Below, one piece after another: positions 42,926 to 52,300 of a stretch of 64,000 nt of DNA. The notes under the pieces are model-generated. The model was not told the origin of the DNA and made no database searches. It worked only from the letters and a program-made list of their open reading frames with translations. Made by a program: the position numbers and the translations under genes. Source of the stretch: Pseudomonadota bacterium (GTDB taxonomy: Bacteria > Pseudomonadota > Gammaproteobacteria > Steroidobacterales > Steroidobacteraceae); assembly GCA_023423065.1 (NCBI GenBank), contig JAFAGC010000116.1:1-64000 (forward strand). The letters are read 5' to 3'. Position 1 is the stretch's first letter. Each line of letters opens with the position of its first letter.

Positions 42926-44959
42926 ATGCTGACTCGCAGACAGTTTGCCGAGGCCGCGGCCGCCGTAGGCGCCGTGCTCGCCTTCGGGACAGGCAGCGCG
43001 GCGGCGCCCACGTGGCGCGAGCGTCGTGAGTCGTATCCGCAGGGGGTTGCCTCAGGGGATCCCGCACCGGAGAGCGTCATCCTGTGGACACGCCGTCAGC
43101 CGGCGGAGGGCGATCCGCGGCCAGCCTATCTACTCACCGTGGAAGTCGCGAAGGACCCGGCATTTCGCGAAGTCGTCGTGCGCGGCAAGGCCGAGGTCAC
43201 GGCCGATACCGACTGGACCTGCCGGTTCATGGCGGCCGGGCTCAGACCCGCGACCGAGTACTGGTATCGCTTCACCGATGCCGACGGCAACGGCAGTCGC
43301 GTCGGCCGCACGTTGACCGCGCCCCGCGAGGGAGACGCGCGCCCGGTCCGCTTCACGTTCGTGAGCTGCCAGGACATGACGATCGGCGCCGCGAACGCGT
43401 ATCGCCGCATGATCCACGAGGACGAGCGCCGCCCGCGCGCGGAGCAGATGGGCTTCGTGCTGCACCTCGGCGATTTCATCTACGAGGTTGTGAAGTACCC
43501 TGACGAGGTACCGGACGGCAAGGACCGCGGCCGCCGCGTGCGCGCGCTCTTCAAGTACCCCGACGGCGACAAGGTCGGCAGCTACCACATCCCCGTGACG
43601 CTCGCGGACTACCGCACCATCTATCGCGCCTATCTCACCGATCCCGACCTGCAGGACGCGCGCGCCCGCTGGCCGTTCGTGCCCGTGTGGGACAACCACG
43701 AGTTCTCGTGGCAGGGATTCCAGGGCATCCAGGTGTTCGGCGGCGAGATGCGGCCCGCGCAGACGAAGAAGGTCGCGGCCAACCAGGCGTGGTGGGAGTT
43801 CCAGCCCGCGCGAGTCGCGCAGCCCGGCGCGGCCCGAGATCGCTTCGAGGCGCCCGCGGTCAAGGACACGCCGATCGCGGAGTTCGACGAGAACGGGTTC
43901 GGACTCGGCGCGGACAACGCGGCGGCCGTCGGGAGCCTGACTATCTACCGCGCGTTCCGCTACGGCCGCAACGCCGAGTTGATCCTCACCGACAACCGTT
44001 CGTACAAGATCGCCGACGCGGACGGTTCCCCGGTGGCGCCGGCGGGTTTTCCGATGTTCATCGACGAAGACACCGCGCGCATCATCGACGACGGCCGCGC
44101 CGCGAACGGCGGCAAGCCGCCCGCGACATTGCGGTTCGACGGGAAGGATATTCCGAACCCGGGCGTCGATCAGCCGATGCAGAGTTACCTGGGGCCGAAG
44201 CAGCGGGCGTGGCTCATCGATCGACTGACTACGAGCCAGGCGCCCTGGAAGGTGTGGGGACATTCGTTCGGCACACTCTCGTGGCGCACGGACCTCGGCA
44301 ATCTACCCGAGGGGATGGGTCCGAAGTGGCCGGGCACGGGCTTTGCGCTCGCGAACGGCGGGTACTACGCCGAGCATGCGCTGATCTACGACGAGTTGCG
44401 GAAGAAGGGTGTCACCGGGCTTGCGATCGTGGCCGGGGACAAGCATTCGTTCTGGGCGGGACTGACCTCCGCCGATCTGCCGCCACGCACCTATCAACCG
44501 GTCGGCGTCGAGTTCGTCACGGGTTCGATATCGGCGCAGGGGCTCGCCGAGATCATGGACCTCATCGTGAAGCCGGATCATCCGCTGCGGGCGCTGTACT
44601 ACGCGGGCGAGAAGCACGAAATCCCTGCATTCAACTACACGCTGCTGCACGGCGTGCGTGCCGCCATGGCGCTGTCGGAAACGAGCACCGCCGAAGCACG
44701 CAAGCTTCACAACCCCGCGGTTGCGCCGCATCTCGAGTTCGTGGATTTCGGCGGGCACGGTTATGGCCTGGTCACGGTGACTCCCGACTGGTTAGAGACC
44801 GAATTCGTCTGCATCCCGGTGCCGTTCGAACGCAGCGAGTCGCCGGACGGTGGGCCGCTGCGATATCGCGTGCGGCACCGCGCGAGCCGATGGAAAGCGG
44901 GTGAGCAGCCGAAACTCGTGCAGACCGTCGTCGAGGGGAGCGCGGAGTACTCGATCTAG
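42926..44959 (+). CDS. phoD: PhoD-like alkaline phosphatase/phosphodiesterase, Tat-exported
   Basis: 677 residues with a twin-arginine leader (TRRQFAEAAAAVGAVLAFG). It has an N-terminal Ig-like PhoD_N domain (about 30-130; YPQGVASGDPAPESVILWTR) and a catalytic metallophosphatase-like domain (SCQDM, LHLGDFIYE, WDNHEFSWQ, GPKQRAWLIDRL, GDKHSFWAGL). PhoD enzymes release phosphate from phosphodiesters using iron and calcium. It is larger than Bacillus PhoD (about 580), with extra segments between 220 and 330. Divergent from the M13 gene. Expression under phosphate limitation is usual, but no Pho box was found by eye. Confidence 0.88.
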   Translation: MLTRRQFAEAAAAVGAVLAFGTGSAAAPTWRERRESYPQGVASGDPAPESVILWTRRQPAEGDPRPAYLLTVEVAKDPAFREVVVRGKAEVTADTDWTCRFMAAGLRPATEYWYRFTDADGNGSRVGRTLTAPREGDARPVRFTFVSCQDMTIGAANAYRRMIHEDERRPRAEQMGFVLHLGDFIYEVVKYPDEVPDGKDRGRRVRALFKYPDGDKVGSYHIPVTLADYRTIYRAYLTDPDLQDARARWPFVPVWDNHEFSWQGFQGIQVFGGEMRPAQTKKVAANQAWWEFQPARVAQPGAARDRFEAPAVKDTPIAEFDENGFGLGADNAAAVGSLTIYRAFRYGRNAELILTDNRSYKIADADGSPVAPAGFPMFIDEDTARIIDDGRAANGGKPPATLRFDGKDIPNPGVDQPMQSYLGPKQRAWLIDRLTTSQAPWKVWGHSFGTLSWRTDLGNLPEGMGPKWPGTGFALANGGYYAEHALIYDELRKKGVTGLAIVAGDKHSFWAGLTSADLPPRTYQPVGVEFVTGSISAQGLAEIMDLIVKPDHPLRALYYAGEKHEIPAFNYTLLHGVRAAMALSETSTAEARKLHNPAVAPHLEFVDFGGHGYGLVTVTPDWLETEFVCIPVPFERSESPDGGPLRYRVRHRASRWKAGEQPKLVQTVVEGSAEYSI

Positions 44960-44962
44960 CTT

Positions 44963-44991
44963 CGGGCACGCGGCAGGCTCGGCGTGTCCCG
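44963..44991 (+). terminator. Possible terminator hairpin after phoD
   Basis: CGGGCACGC pairs with GCGTG-T-CCCG (one bulged T) across a ten-base loop, four bases past the stop region. No T-tract, so the assignment is weak. Confidence 0.35.
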
Positions 44992-45050
44992 TTCCCGGGA
45001 TCACGCGCGGCTAACTTGAGCGCGTTCGCGCGCCAGCGCATAGTCCGCGC

Positions 45051-45986
45051 ATGTCGCGCCGCTGCATCGGGATCGTGGCCGCAACCTTGATTGTCGCGAG
45101 CGCGATATCAGTCGCCGTACCGTCGCATGCGTGCGAGCCGCTCGAATCCGATGCCCCCAGTGTCGCGGGGGAAACCCGAAAAGACAGCGCCGGCCGCGCC
45201 GTTGCCCGCATCAGCATCAACGGCCAGGGACCGTTCCGCTTCATCATCGACACCGGCGCCAATCGCTCGGTGCTCTCCAGGTCGCTCGCCGAGCGCCTTG
45301 GCCTGACGCCTTCGGGCGAAGACGTGGTGCATTCGATCGTCGGCCCCGAGTCCGCCACGCTCGTGCACGTCGAATCTCTCTCGTTCGGTTCGCTTCGCCT
45401 GTCGCAAGGCGACACGCCCGTGCTCGACGGCCCCATGCTGGACGGCGAACACGGCTTGCTGGGCGTCGACGGCATGTCCGGGCGCCTGCTGCACCTCGAT
45501 TTCGACAAACGTTGCGTGGCTATCTACGAGAGCGCCGCGCAGTTGTCGATGAAGGGCTGGCTCAGTGTGCCGGCGCAACTGCGGTTCGGCTCGCTGTTGC
45601 TGGTGGAAGGAGAGATCGTGGGCGTGCGCGTCAACGTGTTGATCGACACGGGCTCCGACATCTCGATCGGCAACGAGCGATTCCGCGAGGCGCTGCGCGA
45701 CGTCGCGGCGCGATCGATCGAGTATCGCGACGGGCACGCCTTCACGTTCGGCCGGCCCTTGCTGCTCGAGGAGAGTGTCTGGACGCCGGCCCTGCGCCTC
45801 GGTCGCACTGTCGTCGACGGCGTGCACGCATACATCGGCAATTTCCACATCTTCGATGTCTGGGGCCTGCGGGACGAGCCGACGGTGCTCATCGGCATGG
45901 ACGTGCTCGCCCAATCGCGCGAGATGGCGATCGACTACCAGAGCGGCGTCGTGCACTTCCGCAAGCGTCCGCGAGGCTACCAGTGA
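45051..45986 (+). CDS. Exported double-domain aspartyl protease (retropepsin-like repeats)
   Basis: 311 residues. Signal peptide 1-27. The first half holds an active-site loop IIDTGAN (D67) and a psi-loop HGLLGVDGM. The second half has LIDTGSD (D199) and TVLIGMDVL. Each half is one retropepsin-like domain, so a single chain could form both halves of an active site, as in pepsin. Bacterial homologues more often have one domain and dimerise. Both Asp-Thr-Gly motifs look intact. Secreted to the periplasm. It stands 91 bases after phoD, with no clear coupling. Confidence 0.75.
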   Translation: MSRRCIGIVAATLIVASAISVAVPSHACEPLESDAPSVAGETRKDSAGRAVARISINGQGPFRFIIDTGANRSVLSRSLAERLGLTPSGEDVVHSIVGPESATLVHVESLSFGSLRLSQGDTPVLDGPMLDGEHGLLGVDGMSGRLLHLDFDKRCVAIYESAAQLSMKGWLSVPAQLRFGSLLLVEGEIVGVRVNVLIDTGSDISIGNERFREALRDVAARSIEYRDGHAFTFGRPLLLEESVWTPALRLGRTVVDGVHAYIGNFHIFDVWGLRDEPTVLIGMDVLAQSREMAIDYQSGVVHFRKRPRGYQ

Positions 45987-46052
45987 GGCCTGCGCCCGGC
46001 GTGTGACGAGGCCGGTTGACCTCTCCGCGCCGATAGGGCAAATGAGTAGCCA

Positions 46053-46979
46053 GTGCCTGCCCTGATGAGATGGTGGAGGGGCCTCTTGTCCAACTCGTTC
46101 GAGGAATTCCTGCCGCGCGTGCTGGCCAGCCTGCTGCTGGTGGCCTCCCTATCTACCGCCGCCGCCGAAAAGAAGGTGAAGTACGTGCCGCCCTCGGGCT
46201 TCGACGGCAGAACCTGGGGCGAGCTGCGCGGCACCTTCGATCGTCTGCCCGCCGAACCCATCGGCGTGGGCGCGGGATTCATCGTGCCGGTGCAGAAGCA
46301 AAGTGCGTTCACCTGTGTTCCGGGGCGCCCGGGCGGCGGGCCGATGAGTGGCGCCGTCGACGGCTGCGACTTCCACGCCACACTGCAACGAATCTACCGG
46401 GATTACGAGGGGGGTGGTTTCTACGTGCTCTCCGAATACCTCATCCCCGGCCAGGGATTCCGCTGGGGTGACGAGCAGACGGGCGTGGTGCTGCACCCGG
46501 TCGTCTGGCAGTTCTGCGCGAACTGGAAAGGCTCGGTGAAAAAGAAGGAGCCGCCGCCGCACTTCGACGACATCGACAAGTTCTGCGGCATGCGCCTCGA
46601 GTTCCAGAGCGAGTCGCGCGAGGAGCTCGCCAAACTACCGGCGGATCACGTGACGGTTTACGACCGCGCGCTCGACCAGCTCGTGGCCAAATATGGCAAG
46701 CCGCGCGGCTACCTGCGCCGCGGGCAGGTGATCATCGAAACCGAGGAGGGTACGTCGACGCAAGCCTCGGAGCGCAAGTTCAGCATCTACCGCTGGTGCC
46801 CGGCCACGGGCAACGGCCTGCACACCGACTGCGCGGCGAGCGTCGTGCTGACCATCAACCCGACCACGGGTCGGGGGATGGTGCTGTATTCCACGCCGAT
46901 GGTCTGGGAATACGCCTATGCGCGCGACACCAACAGGCGGGGCGATCCGCTGTACCGCATCCTGCACGCGCGGCGCTGA
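46053..46979 (+). CDS. Exported hypothetical protein (about 300 aa)
   Basis: Up to 308 residues. The start is uncertain: GTG 46053, ATG 46065, or TTG 46086, which has GGAGGGG nine bases upstream and would begin SNSFEEFLPRVLASLLLVASLSTAAA, a sound signal peptide. The mature part contains six Cys (for example FTCVPG, DGCDFH, QFCANW, KFCGMR, WCPATGNGLHTDC), suggesting disulphides. No family recognised. It precedes another exported Cys-containing gene on the same strand by 53 bases, perhaps the same operon. Confidence 0.65.
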   Translation: MPALMRWWRGLLSNSFEEFLPRVLASLLLVASLSTAAAEKKVKYVPPSGFDGRTWGELRGTFDRLPAEPIGVGAGFIVPVQKQSAFTCVPGRPGGGPMSGAVDGCDFHATLQRIYRDYEGGGFYVLSEYLIPGQGFRWGDEQTGVVLHPVVWQFCANWKGSVKKKEPPPHFDDIDKFCGMRLEFQSESREELAKLPADHVTVYDRALDQLVAKYGKPRGYLRRGQVIIETEEGTSTQASERKFSIYRWCPATGNGLHTDCAASVVLTINPTTGRGMVLYSTPMVWEYAYARDTNRRGDPLYRILHARR

Positions 46980-47032
46980 CCTCGAGCGGGTTGGCCTGTC
47001 ACGATCGGGCGGCGGGGAGCAGAGGCCACTAT

Positions 47033-47695
47033 ATGAAGAACCTCACCGCACTTCTCCTGGCCCTGCTGGTGGCAGGCCCCCTGGCAGCCCAGAGCATCAT
47101 CCCGCGAGAACGGCCCGCCACCGGGGATCGCGAGGGAACGTTCACGGGCGATCCCTTTCGCAAGGTCATGGATCAGTTCGCGGCGTGCGTGCTCGACATG
47201 CGGCGCAAGCGTGTAATGCAGGCGCTGGCGCTGCCGGCCGATTCCCCGGAACAGAACAAGCTGTTCAGCGGGCTCTCGAAGACCCAGTGCACCTACAACA
47301 CCCAGATCCACTTCAGCGGACCGACCTTCCGCGGCAGCCTGTACAAGGCCCTGGTGCGCAAGGACCTGGGCAGGAAAGACGTCTTCACCGCGGCGGAACC
47401 CGGCGCCCAGACGACTCCGGCGGCAAACAAGGGCACGTTCCTCGACGAGACCGATCCACTGAAGTTCGCGAGCTGTGTCGTCCACCTGGATCCGGAGCAC
47501 GCGCGCGACGCGATCCTGTCCACCGCCGGATCCGACATGGAGGAAGAGGCGATGACCGCGCTCTCGAAGGTGTACGGGCAGTGCCTGTACAAAGGCGAAA
47601 TTCTTCACCTCTCCAAGGGCGGCATCATCGGCCTGCTGGCCGAGGCTTACTACCGCGATGCAACAGCATCGGCGGAGGTTGCGTCCGCGAAGTGA
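47033..47695 (+). CDS. Exported hypothetical protein (220 aa)
   Basis: The signal peptide is MKNLTALLLALLVAGPLAAQ. The mature part has two similar halves, each with a Cys followed by a helix and a later Cys: QFAACVLDMRRKRVMQALALP with KTQCTYN, and FASCVVHLDPEHARDAILSTAG with YGQCLYKGEILHLSKGGI. A repeated four-helix-like motif is likely. GAGCAGAGG precedes the ATG at 47033. The frame is open upstream but passes through the previous gene. Function unknown; expression probably follows the 46053 gene. Confidence 0.65.
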   Translation: MKNLTALLLALLVAGPLAAQSIIPRERPATGDREGTFTGDPFRKVMDQFAACVLDMRRKRVMQALALPADSPEQNKLFSGLSKTQCTYNTQIHFSGPTFRGSLYKALVRKDLGRKDVFTAAEPGAQTTPAANKGTFLDETDPLKFASCVVHLDPEHARDAILSTAGSDMEEEAMTALSKVYGQCLYKGEILHLSKGGIIGLLAEAYYRDATASAEVASAK

Positions 47696-47699
47696 TCCG

Positions 47700-48686
47700 C
47701 TAACAGGGTTCGAGCTCTTTGGCCGCCCGCTCGCGCGAGCGATGGTATCCCTTGTACCCGATCTCCCGCGCAAGCTCGCTGCGAAAGTCCTGGTTCGACG
47801 CGACGCGCGCCAGCGCCGCGCGGAAATCGTACACGGGCTTCCAGCCCAACTTCTCGCGCGCGCGGTCGTTCACGTACACGCGGTCGAGCGTGGGCAACAT
47901 CTTCCAGCCGCGCGCCGCATAGACAGCGGCGTACTCCGGGACGTGACGCGCGAGCACACCGGGCGCGTCGCGGCCGAGCTCCGCAAGGTCCTCGCGCGTG
48001 AACGGCGAAGTGGCGGAGATGATGAACTTGTCGAACCCCAGCTCCGGCGCGCGCGCCATGGCGAGCAGGTGCGAGCTCACCACGTCTTCCACGTCCACCC
48101 GGCGGTAGAGCAGCTCGTTGAGCTTGAGGTTGGCGTCCTCGTACTCCGAGGCGCGCTCGGGCACGTCGTCGTTCTCCGGAAAGAACCGCGAGGTGCGCAG
48201 CACGAGACAGGGTAGTTTGTGATTGCGATGGAAGAGCCTGCACAGATCTTCCGCCGCGGTCTTGGTCACGCCGTAGATGTTCTTCGGCTGCGGCACCACT
48301 TCTTCCGTGATCCACGCGGCCGGAGCTCCGGGCGGCGGCGTGAGCGCATCGCCGAAGGTGCTCGTGGTGCTGGTGAAGACGAACGAGCGCACCTTGTTGG
48401 CCACCGCGGCCTCGAGCAGATTGAGCGTGCCGGTGATGTTCGTGTCGACGAAGGCCTGGCGCGGATGCGTGGCCACGTGCGGCTTGTGCAGCGTGGCCGC
48501 GTGTAACACCACATCCACGCCGCGCATGCACCTGTCGACGAAGGCGCGATCGGCGATGGAGCCCGTCACGTGCGTGAAGGGCGAGGGCAATACGTCCACG
48601 CCCAGCGCCTCATGCCCGTGCGCCGGTAGCGTACGCATGAGCGCATCGCCGAGGTGGCCGGAGCTTCCTGTAACCAGAATCTTCAT
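47700..48686 (-). CDS. NAD-dependent epimerase/dehydratase (extended SDR)
   Basis: 328 residues of Rossmann type. The nucleotide loop is TGSSGHLG (6-13), the Ser/Thr cluster is FVFTSTTSTFGD and the catalytic YxxxK is Y138-G-V-T-K142. The later part, RTSRFFPENDD and VYVNDRAREKLGWKPVYDF, is like UDP-sugar epimerases. Substrate unknown; its isolation from sugar-biosynthesis genes gives no hint. It converges on the 47033 gene with four bases between stops. Confidence 0.85.
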   Translation of the reverse strand: MKILVTGSSGHLGDALMRTLPAHGHEALGVDVLPSPFTHVTGSIADRAFVDRCMRGVDVVLHAATLHKPHVATHPRQAFVDTNITGTLNLLEAAVANKVRSFVFTSTTSTFGDALTPPPGAPAAWITEEVVPQPKNIYGVTKTAAEDLCRLFHRNHKLPCLVLRTSRFFPENDDVPERASEYEDANLKLNELLYRRVDVEDVVSSHLLAMARAPELGFDKFIISATSPFTREDLAELGRDAPGVLARHVPEYAAVYAARGWKMLPTLDRVYVNDRAREKLGWKPVYDFRAALARVASNQDFRSELAREIGYKGYHRSRERAAKELEPC

Positions 48687-48716
48687 GGGCCCGCCGGCTA
48701 ACTAGACGAGTCGGGC

Positions 48717-49550
48717 CTACGCCAGCGCCTTCTTGAACAGCGCCAGCTTCCGCTCCCACCCGCGTTCGGCCGCCGCCGCGTTGTGGTTCTGCGAATCCGG
48801 CGGCATCCAGCCGTGGTTCGCGCCCTTGTATACCTCGATCTCCGCCGTGACCTTTGCGTCGTCGAACGCCTTGCGCAGGATGTCCTTCGACGTCGGGTCC
48901 TTCTGATCGTCGTTGTCCGCGATCGCGACCAGCATGCTGGCCTTCATCTTCGGAATCAGCAGGTGCGGACTGTCGTCGTTCGTCGTGGTCAATCCACCGC
49001 CGTGGAACGAGCAGCCGGCGCCGATGCGTTCCGGCAGCGATGCCGCGGTGCGGAACACGATGGGCCCGCCCATGCAGTAGCCCGTCGTGCCGATCTTGCG
49101 TTTCGTGTCGACGGCCTTCTGCTCATCGAGCCAGGCCACGAAGGCCTTCGCATCGCTCACGTGCGTGGTGGGACTGAGCGTGCGCGCGAAGCTGAATGCG
49201 TCCTCGCGGCTCGCGGGCTGTCCCTTGACGGAGCGGTAGAAAGGATTGACGGTGAGCACGGCGTAGCCGGCTTCCGCGAGCCGCTTGCCCATCGCCCGGA
49301 ACGCGGGGCGAAGTCCGAAGATGTCCGGCCACACCAGAACGGCTGCGGTGGCCTGCGCCGGATGCACGAAGTGCGCATCGCAGACACCGTCTGGCGTCTT
49401 GATCTCCACCTCGGACTCCGTGACCTCGGCGGCCGAAGCGATCCTGGGCAGCATCGCGGCCAATGTGGCGCCGAGACCCAGCGTGCCGAACTGGCGGCGC
49501 GAGAGCTCGTTGCCGCGCAGGATGTCGTCGTTCGAATCGCGCTCGCACAT
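48717..49550 (-). CDS. Dienelactone hydrolase family protein, Tat-exported
   Basis: 277 residues with a twin-arginine leader (LSRRQFGTLGLGATLAAMLP, about 17-36). The alpha/beta-hydrolase fold has the Cys nucleophile in GYCMGG (C159), the acid in VAIADNDDQKDP and His in GANHGW. Dienelactone hydrolases cleave carboxymethylenebutenolide, but exported members likely act on other esters. It lies 31 bases downstream-independent of the epimerase on the same strand. No aromatic-degradation genes are near. Confidence 0.85.
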   Translation of the reverse strand: MCERDSNDDILRGNELSRRQFGTLGLGATLAAMLPRIASAAEVTESEVEIKTPDGVCDAHFVHPAQATAAVLVWPDIFGLRPAFRAMGKRLAEAGYAVLTVNPFYRSVKGQPASREDAFSFARTLSPTTHVSDAKAFVAWLDEQKAVDTKRKIGTTGYCMGGPIVFRTAASLPERIGAGCSFHGGGLTTTNDDSPHLLIPKMKASMLVAIADNDDQKDPTSKDILRKAFDDAKVTAEIEVYKGANHGWMPPDSQNHNAAAAERGWERKLALFKKALA

Positions 49551-49623
49551 GACAGATCCCCAGGCAGAAGTTGTGGGGGACCGATTCTAGCCGAGCGCGC
49601 GGCGTGCGTAGACTCGGGTTACC

Positions 49624-50388
49624 TCAAACCACCTGCGCCGGCGCGGCCATCCTGGCCTTGCGCCACGAGTAGATCCCGAAGACCACGAGGAACGCTCCCA
49701 GCGACAGCGTTGCCAGCGCCACCGCCGCCTCGTCCATTGGCCGCAACCCGAGCGTGTTCGTGACACTGCCCGCGTCATACGAGACCCAGGCCAGCAACCC
49801 GACACCGGCAAGCGCCGCCGCTGAACTCAAACCTGCAGACAACTTCATCGCAGTCTCCTGTACTTTTGCAAACAAGGATCGATCGACTCCGCGCTCGGCG
49901 GATATCACGCGCAGGCTGCGGCCCGTGCGTTTCTCGAACTCTTTCTTCTCCCACTCGAAATCGAGAATGCTCAGGACCTCGCAGGCGGCGAGGCCATGCC
50001 CGACGATGCCAGTGGCCCATCCGATCGCGCCCCAGAGCATCCACGAATGCTCGAAGCCGAAGACGATCCCGCCCGCGACGACAACCAGGCAGAAAAGGAA
50101 CACGTGGCTCAGAAAATCTCTGAGTCCCTTCAACTCCCTGAGCGCGGAGAGCTCGTCGGCACGCAGAGACCCATTGTCAGCCGGGGTGGATTCGCTGGGC
50201 TTTTCATGGCGATCGAGAACCGAGCGATCCACCTGGAACACGGCGGCCAACGCGTTCTGGGTTTCCAGGCTGCACGCCTGTCCGCGCTCGATGCGTTGAA
50301 TGCTGCGGACACTCAGGCCGCACAGCTCCGCCAGCTGCTCCTGGGTCCAGCCACGCTGCAATCTCAGTTTTCGCACCATGGAGGTCAT
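49624..50388 (-). CDS. XRE-family helix-turn-helix regulator with membrane helices
   Basis: 254 residues. The N-terminal helix-turn-helix (about 5-60) reads KLRLQRGWTQEQLAELCGLSVRSIQRIERGQ. It then has hydrophobic segments at about 100-120 (FLFCLVVVAGGIVFGF), 123-145 (a second helix), 190-210 (AALAGVGLLAWVSY) and 222-245 (LATLSLGAFLVVFGIYSW). A 2TM-like domain fits the first pair. This suggests a membrane-tethered regulator. I use ATG 50388; the open frame upstream to 51048 is antisense to the esterase. Divergent from that esterase gene. Confidence 0.75.
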   Translation of the reverse strand: MTSMVRKLRLQRGWTQEQLAELCGLSVRSIQRIERGQACSLETQNALAAVFQVDRSVLDRHEKPSESTPADNGSLRADELSALRELKGLRDFLSHVFLFCLVVVAGGIVFGFEHSWMLWGAIGWATGIVGHGLAACEVLSILDFEWEKKEFEKRTGRSLRVISAERGVDRSLFAKVQETAMKLSAGLSSAAALAGVGLLAWVSYDAGSVTNTLGLRPMDEAAVALATLSLGAFLVVFGIYSWRKARMAAPAQVV

Positions 50389-50568
50389 TTGCGTCGACAA
50401 CTCCCGGAAGAATGGATCGAGGCGCGCGGTTTGAACACGACAGGAACCTGACAAGGCCGGAATCCGCGCGCAATGATACGGAAATCGAACTGGCACGCGG
50501 TCGAATCGGAATTCCGGTCGCCGCGACTGGCCCCCTAGAATGTTTGCGCCACATACGAAGGGGGACAC

Positions 50569-52266
50569 ATGGCCGGTACGAAGAAGCGCGCAGGACTCAC
50601 CCGCCGCGAGGCGCTGATCCTTTCCTCGACCGCGGGCGCCGGACTGGCGGCGACGAACTTCGCTGCCGCGTCGGACAGCACCAAGACCGCCGCGCATCAG
50701 GGCCCCGGGAATCTCTCGACGCCGCGTTCGGCCATCGCGAAAACGCAGTACGGAAAAGTGCGCGGCTTCCTGGACGGCGGTGTCTTCACGTTCAAAGGCA
50801 TTCCGTACGGCCAGACCACCGCCGGTGAGAATCGCTGGCTCCCCGCGAAACCGCCGACCCCCTGGTCGGATGAATATCCCGCGCTGATCTACGGCGCGAA
50901 CTGCCCGCAGAACACGCATCCGTGGACGAGCATCGAACAGACGTTCATCCAGGACTGGGACGACGGCTGGATGAGCGAGGACATGCTCAAGCTCAACATC
51001 TGGACTTCGAGCCTGAGCGGCAAACGCCCCGTGATGGTCTATTTCCACGGCGGCGGTTTCAGCTTCGGCTCATCGTACGAATTGCCATCGCACGAAGGCG
51101 CGCAGATGGCGCGGCATCACGACGTGGTGCAGGTGTCCGTCAACCATCGCCTGAACATTCTCGGTTTCTTCGATGCGGCGGAGATCGGCGGGCCTGCCTA
51201 CGAAGATTCCGCCAACGTCGGCATGACGGATATCGTCGCGGCCCTGCGCTGGGTCCACGAGAACATCGCCAACTTCGGCGGCGATCCGGATCGCGTCATG
51301 ATCTACGGTCAATCCGGTGGTGGCTCCAAAGTGACGACCCTGATGGGTATGCCGTCCGCGGCCGGATTGTTCCATCGCGCGGCTGCGATGTCCGGCGGCG
51401 GTGGAAACATCCCGAGCCGGGAGCAACAGCGCGAGCTGGCCCGACAGACGATGAAAGAGTTAGGTCTCGCGCCGGATGACATCGGATCGTTGCAGAAGGT
51501 CGAGTGGGCGAAACTCTTCGCCGCGGGCAACGCGGCGGCGGCCAAGATCAACCCGCCGGGACCCGCGATGGGAGGGCCGGGAGCGCCGGGCGCGCCACGT
51601 GTCGGCTGGTCGCCCTGCGTCGATGGAAAGATCGTCAACATGCGGTCGTTCTTCGACGCCGCGCCGGAGATCTCGAAGCACGTGCCGATGCTGATCGGCT
51701 CTGTGACCGAAGAAGGCAATCGCATGTCGCAGCGGCCGACCGAAGACGAGTGGCGCGCGAATCTCACCAAGGCCTATGGAGAAGCGAAGGCCGTGGCGAT
51801 CATCGCGGCGCTCAAGAAGGCCTATCCACAGAAGAAGATCCAGACGCTGTCGTACATCTGCAGTGGCGCGCCGGGCCTCAACGGCCTTTCGATCCGCAAT
51901 CGCGTGGTGCAGATGGCAGGGTTCAAGCACGCGCTCGATGCCGCGCCCGCGTACACGTATTACTTCACCTGGCAGACGCCGATTCTCGATGGGCTGCCGG
52001 GTGCGTGGCACACCGCGGAGCTCGCGTTCTGCTTCGACAACACGAAGCGCTGCGAACAGGGCACCGGCAACACGCCCGAAGCCCAGGCGTTGGCGAAGAA
52101 GATGGCGTCTGCGTGGGCGAGATTCGCCGCAACGGGAAATCCGAGCATCCCCGGACTCGCCTGGCAACCGACCGATCCGAAAACTAACCGGACGATGGTC
52201 TGGGACAACGAGTGCCGGATGGTGGACGACCCGGACGGCGAGGCACGCAAGATTCTTCTGTCCTAG
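50569..52266 (+). CDS. Type-B carboxylesterase/lipase, Tat-exported
   Basis: 565 residues. The twin-arginine leader is LTRREALILSSTAGAGLAA. The carboxylesterase core has FKGIPYG, oxyanion motif YFHGGGFSFGS, SEDMLKLNIW and nucleophile S249 in YGQSGGG, followed later by acid (SVTEEGNR) and His (GAWHTAEL) regions. GGGGGACAC precedes the ATG at 50569. It hydrolyses ester substrates in the periplasm. A further exported esterase gene follows 34 bases downstream, so the two probably form an operon. Confidence 0.9.
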   Translation: MAGTKKRAGLTRREALILSSTAGAGLAATNFAAASDSTKTAAHQGPGNLSTPRSAIAKTQYGKVRGFLDGGVFTFKGIPYGQTTAGENRWLPAKPPTPWSDEYPALIYGANCPQNTHPWTSIEQTFIQDWDDGWMSEDMLKLNIWTSSLSGKRPVMVYFHGGGFSFGSSYELPSHEGAQMARHHDVVQVSVNHRLNILGFFDAAEIGGPAYEDSANVGMTDIVAALRWVHENIANFGGDPDRVMIYGQSGGGSKVTTLMGMPSAAGLFHRAAAMSGGGGNIPSREQQRELARQTMKELGLAPDDIGSLQKVEWAKLFAAGNAAAAKINPPGPAMGGPGAPGAPRVGWSPCVDGKIVNMRSFFDAAPEISKHVPMLIGSVTEEGNRMSQRPTEDEWRANLTKAYGEAKAVAIIAALKKAYPQKKIQTLSYICSGAPGLNGLSIRNRVVQMAGFKHALDAAPAYTYYFTWQTPILDGLPGAWHTAELAFCFDNTKRCEQGTGNTPEAQALAKKMASAWARFAATGNPSIPGLAWQPTDPKTNRTMVWDNECRMVDDPDGEARKILLS

Positions 52267-52300
52267 TCGCCGCGCCCCGCCGCGGGTGAATGAGGTCGTG

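Noticed and set aside
40825..43029. Plus-strand ORF of 734 codons opposite the M13 peptidase
   Set aside because: Antisense shadow of an intact zinc peptidase with all motifs; no start or domain support.
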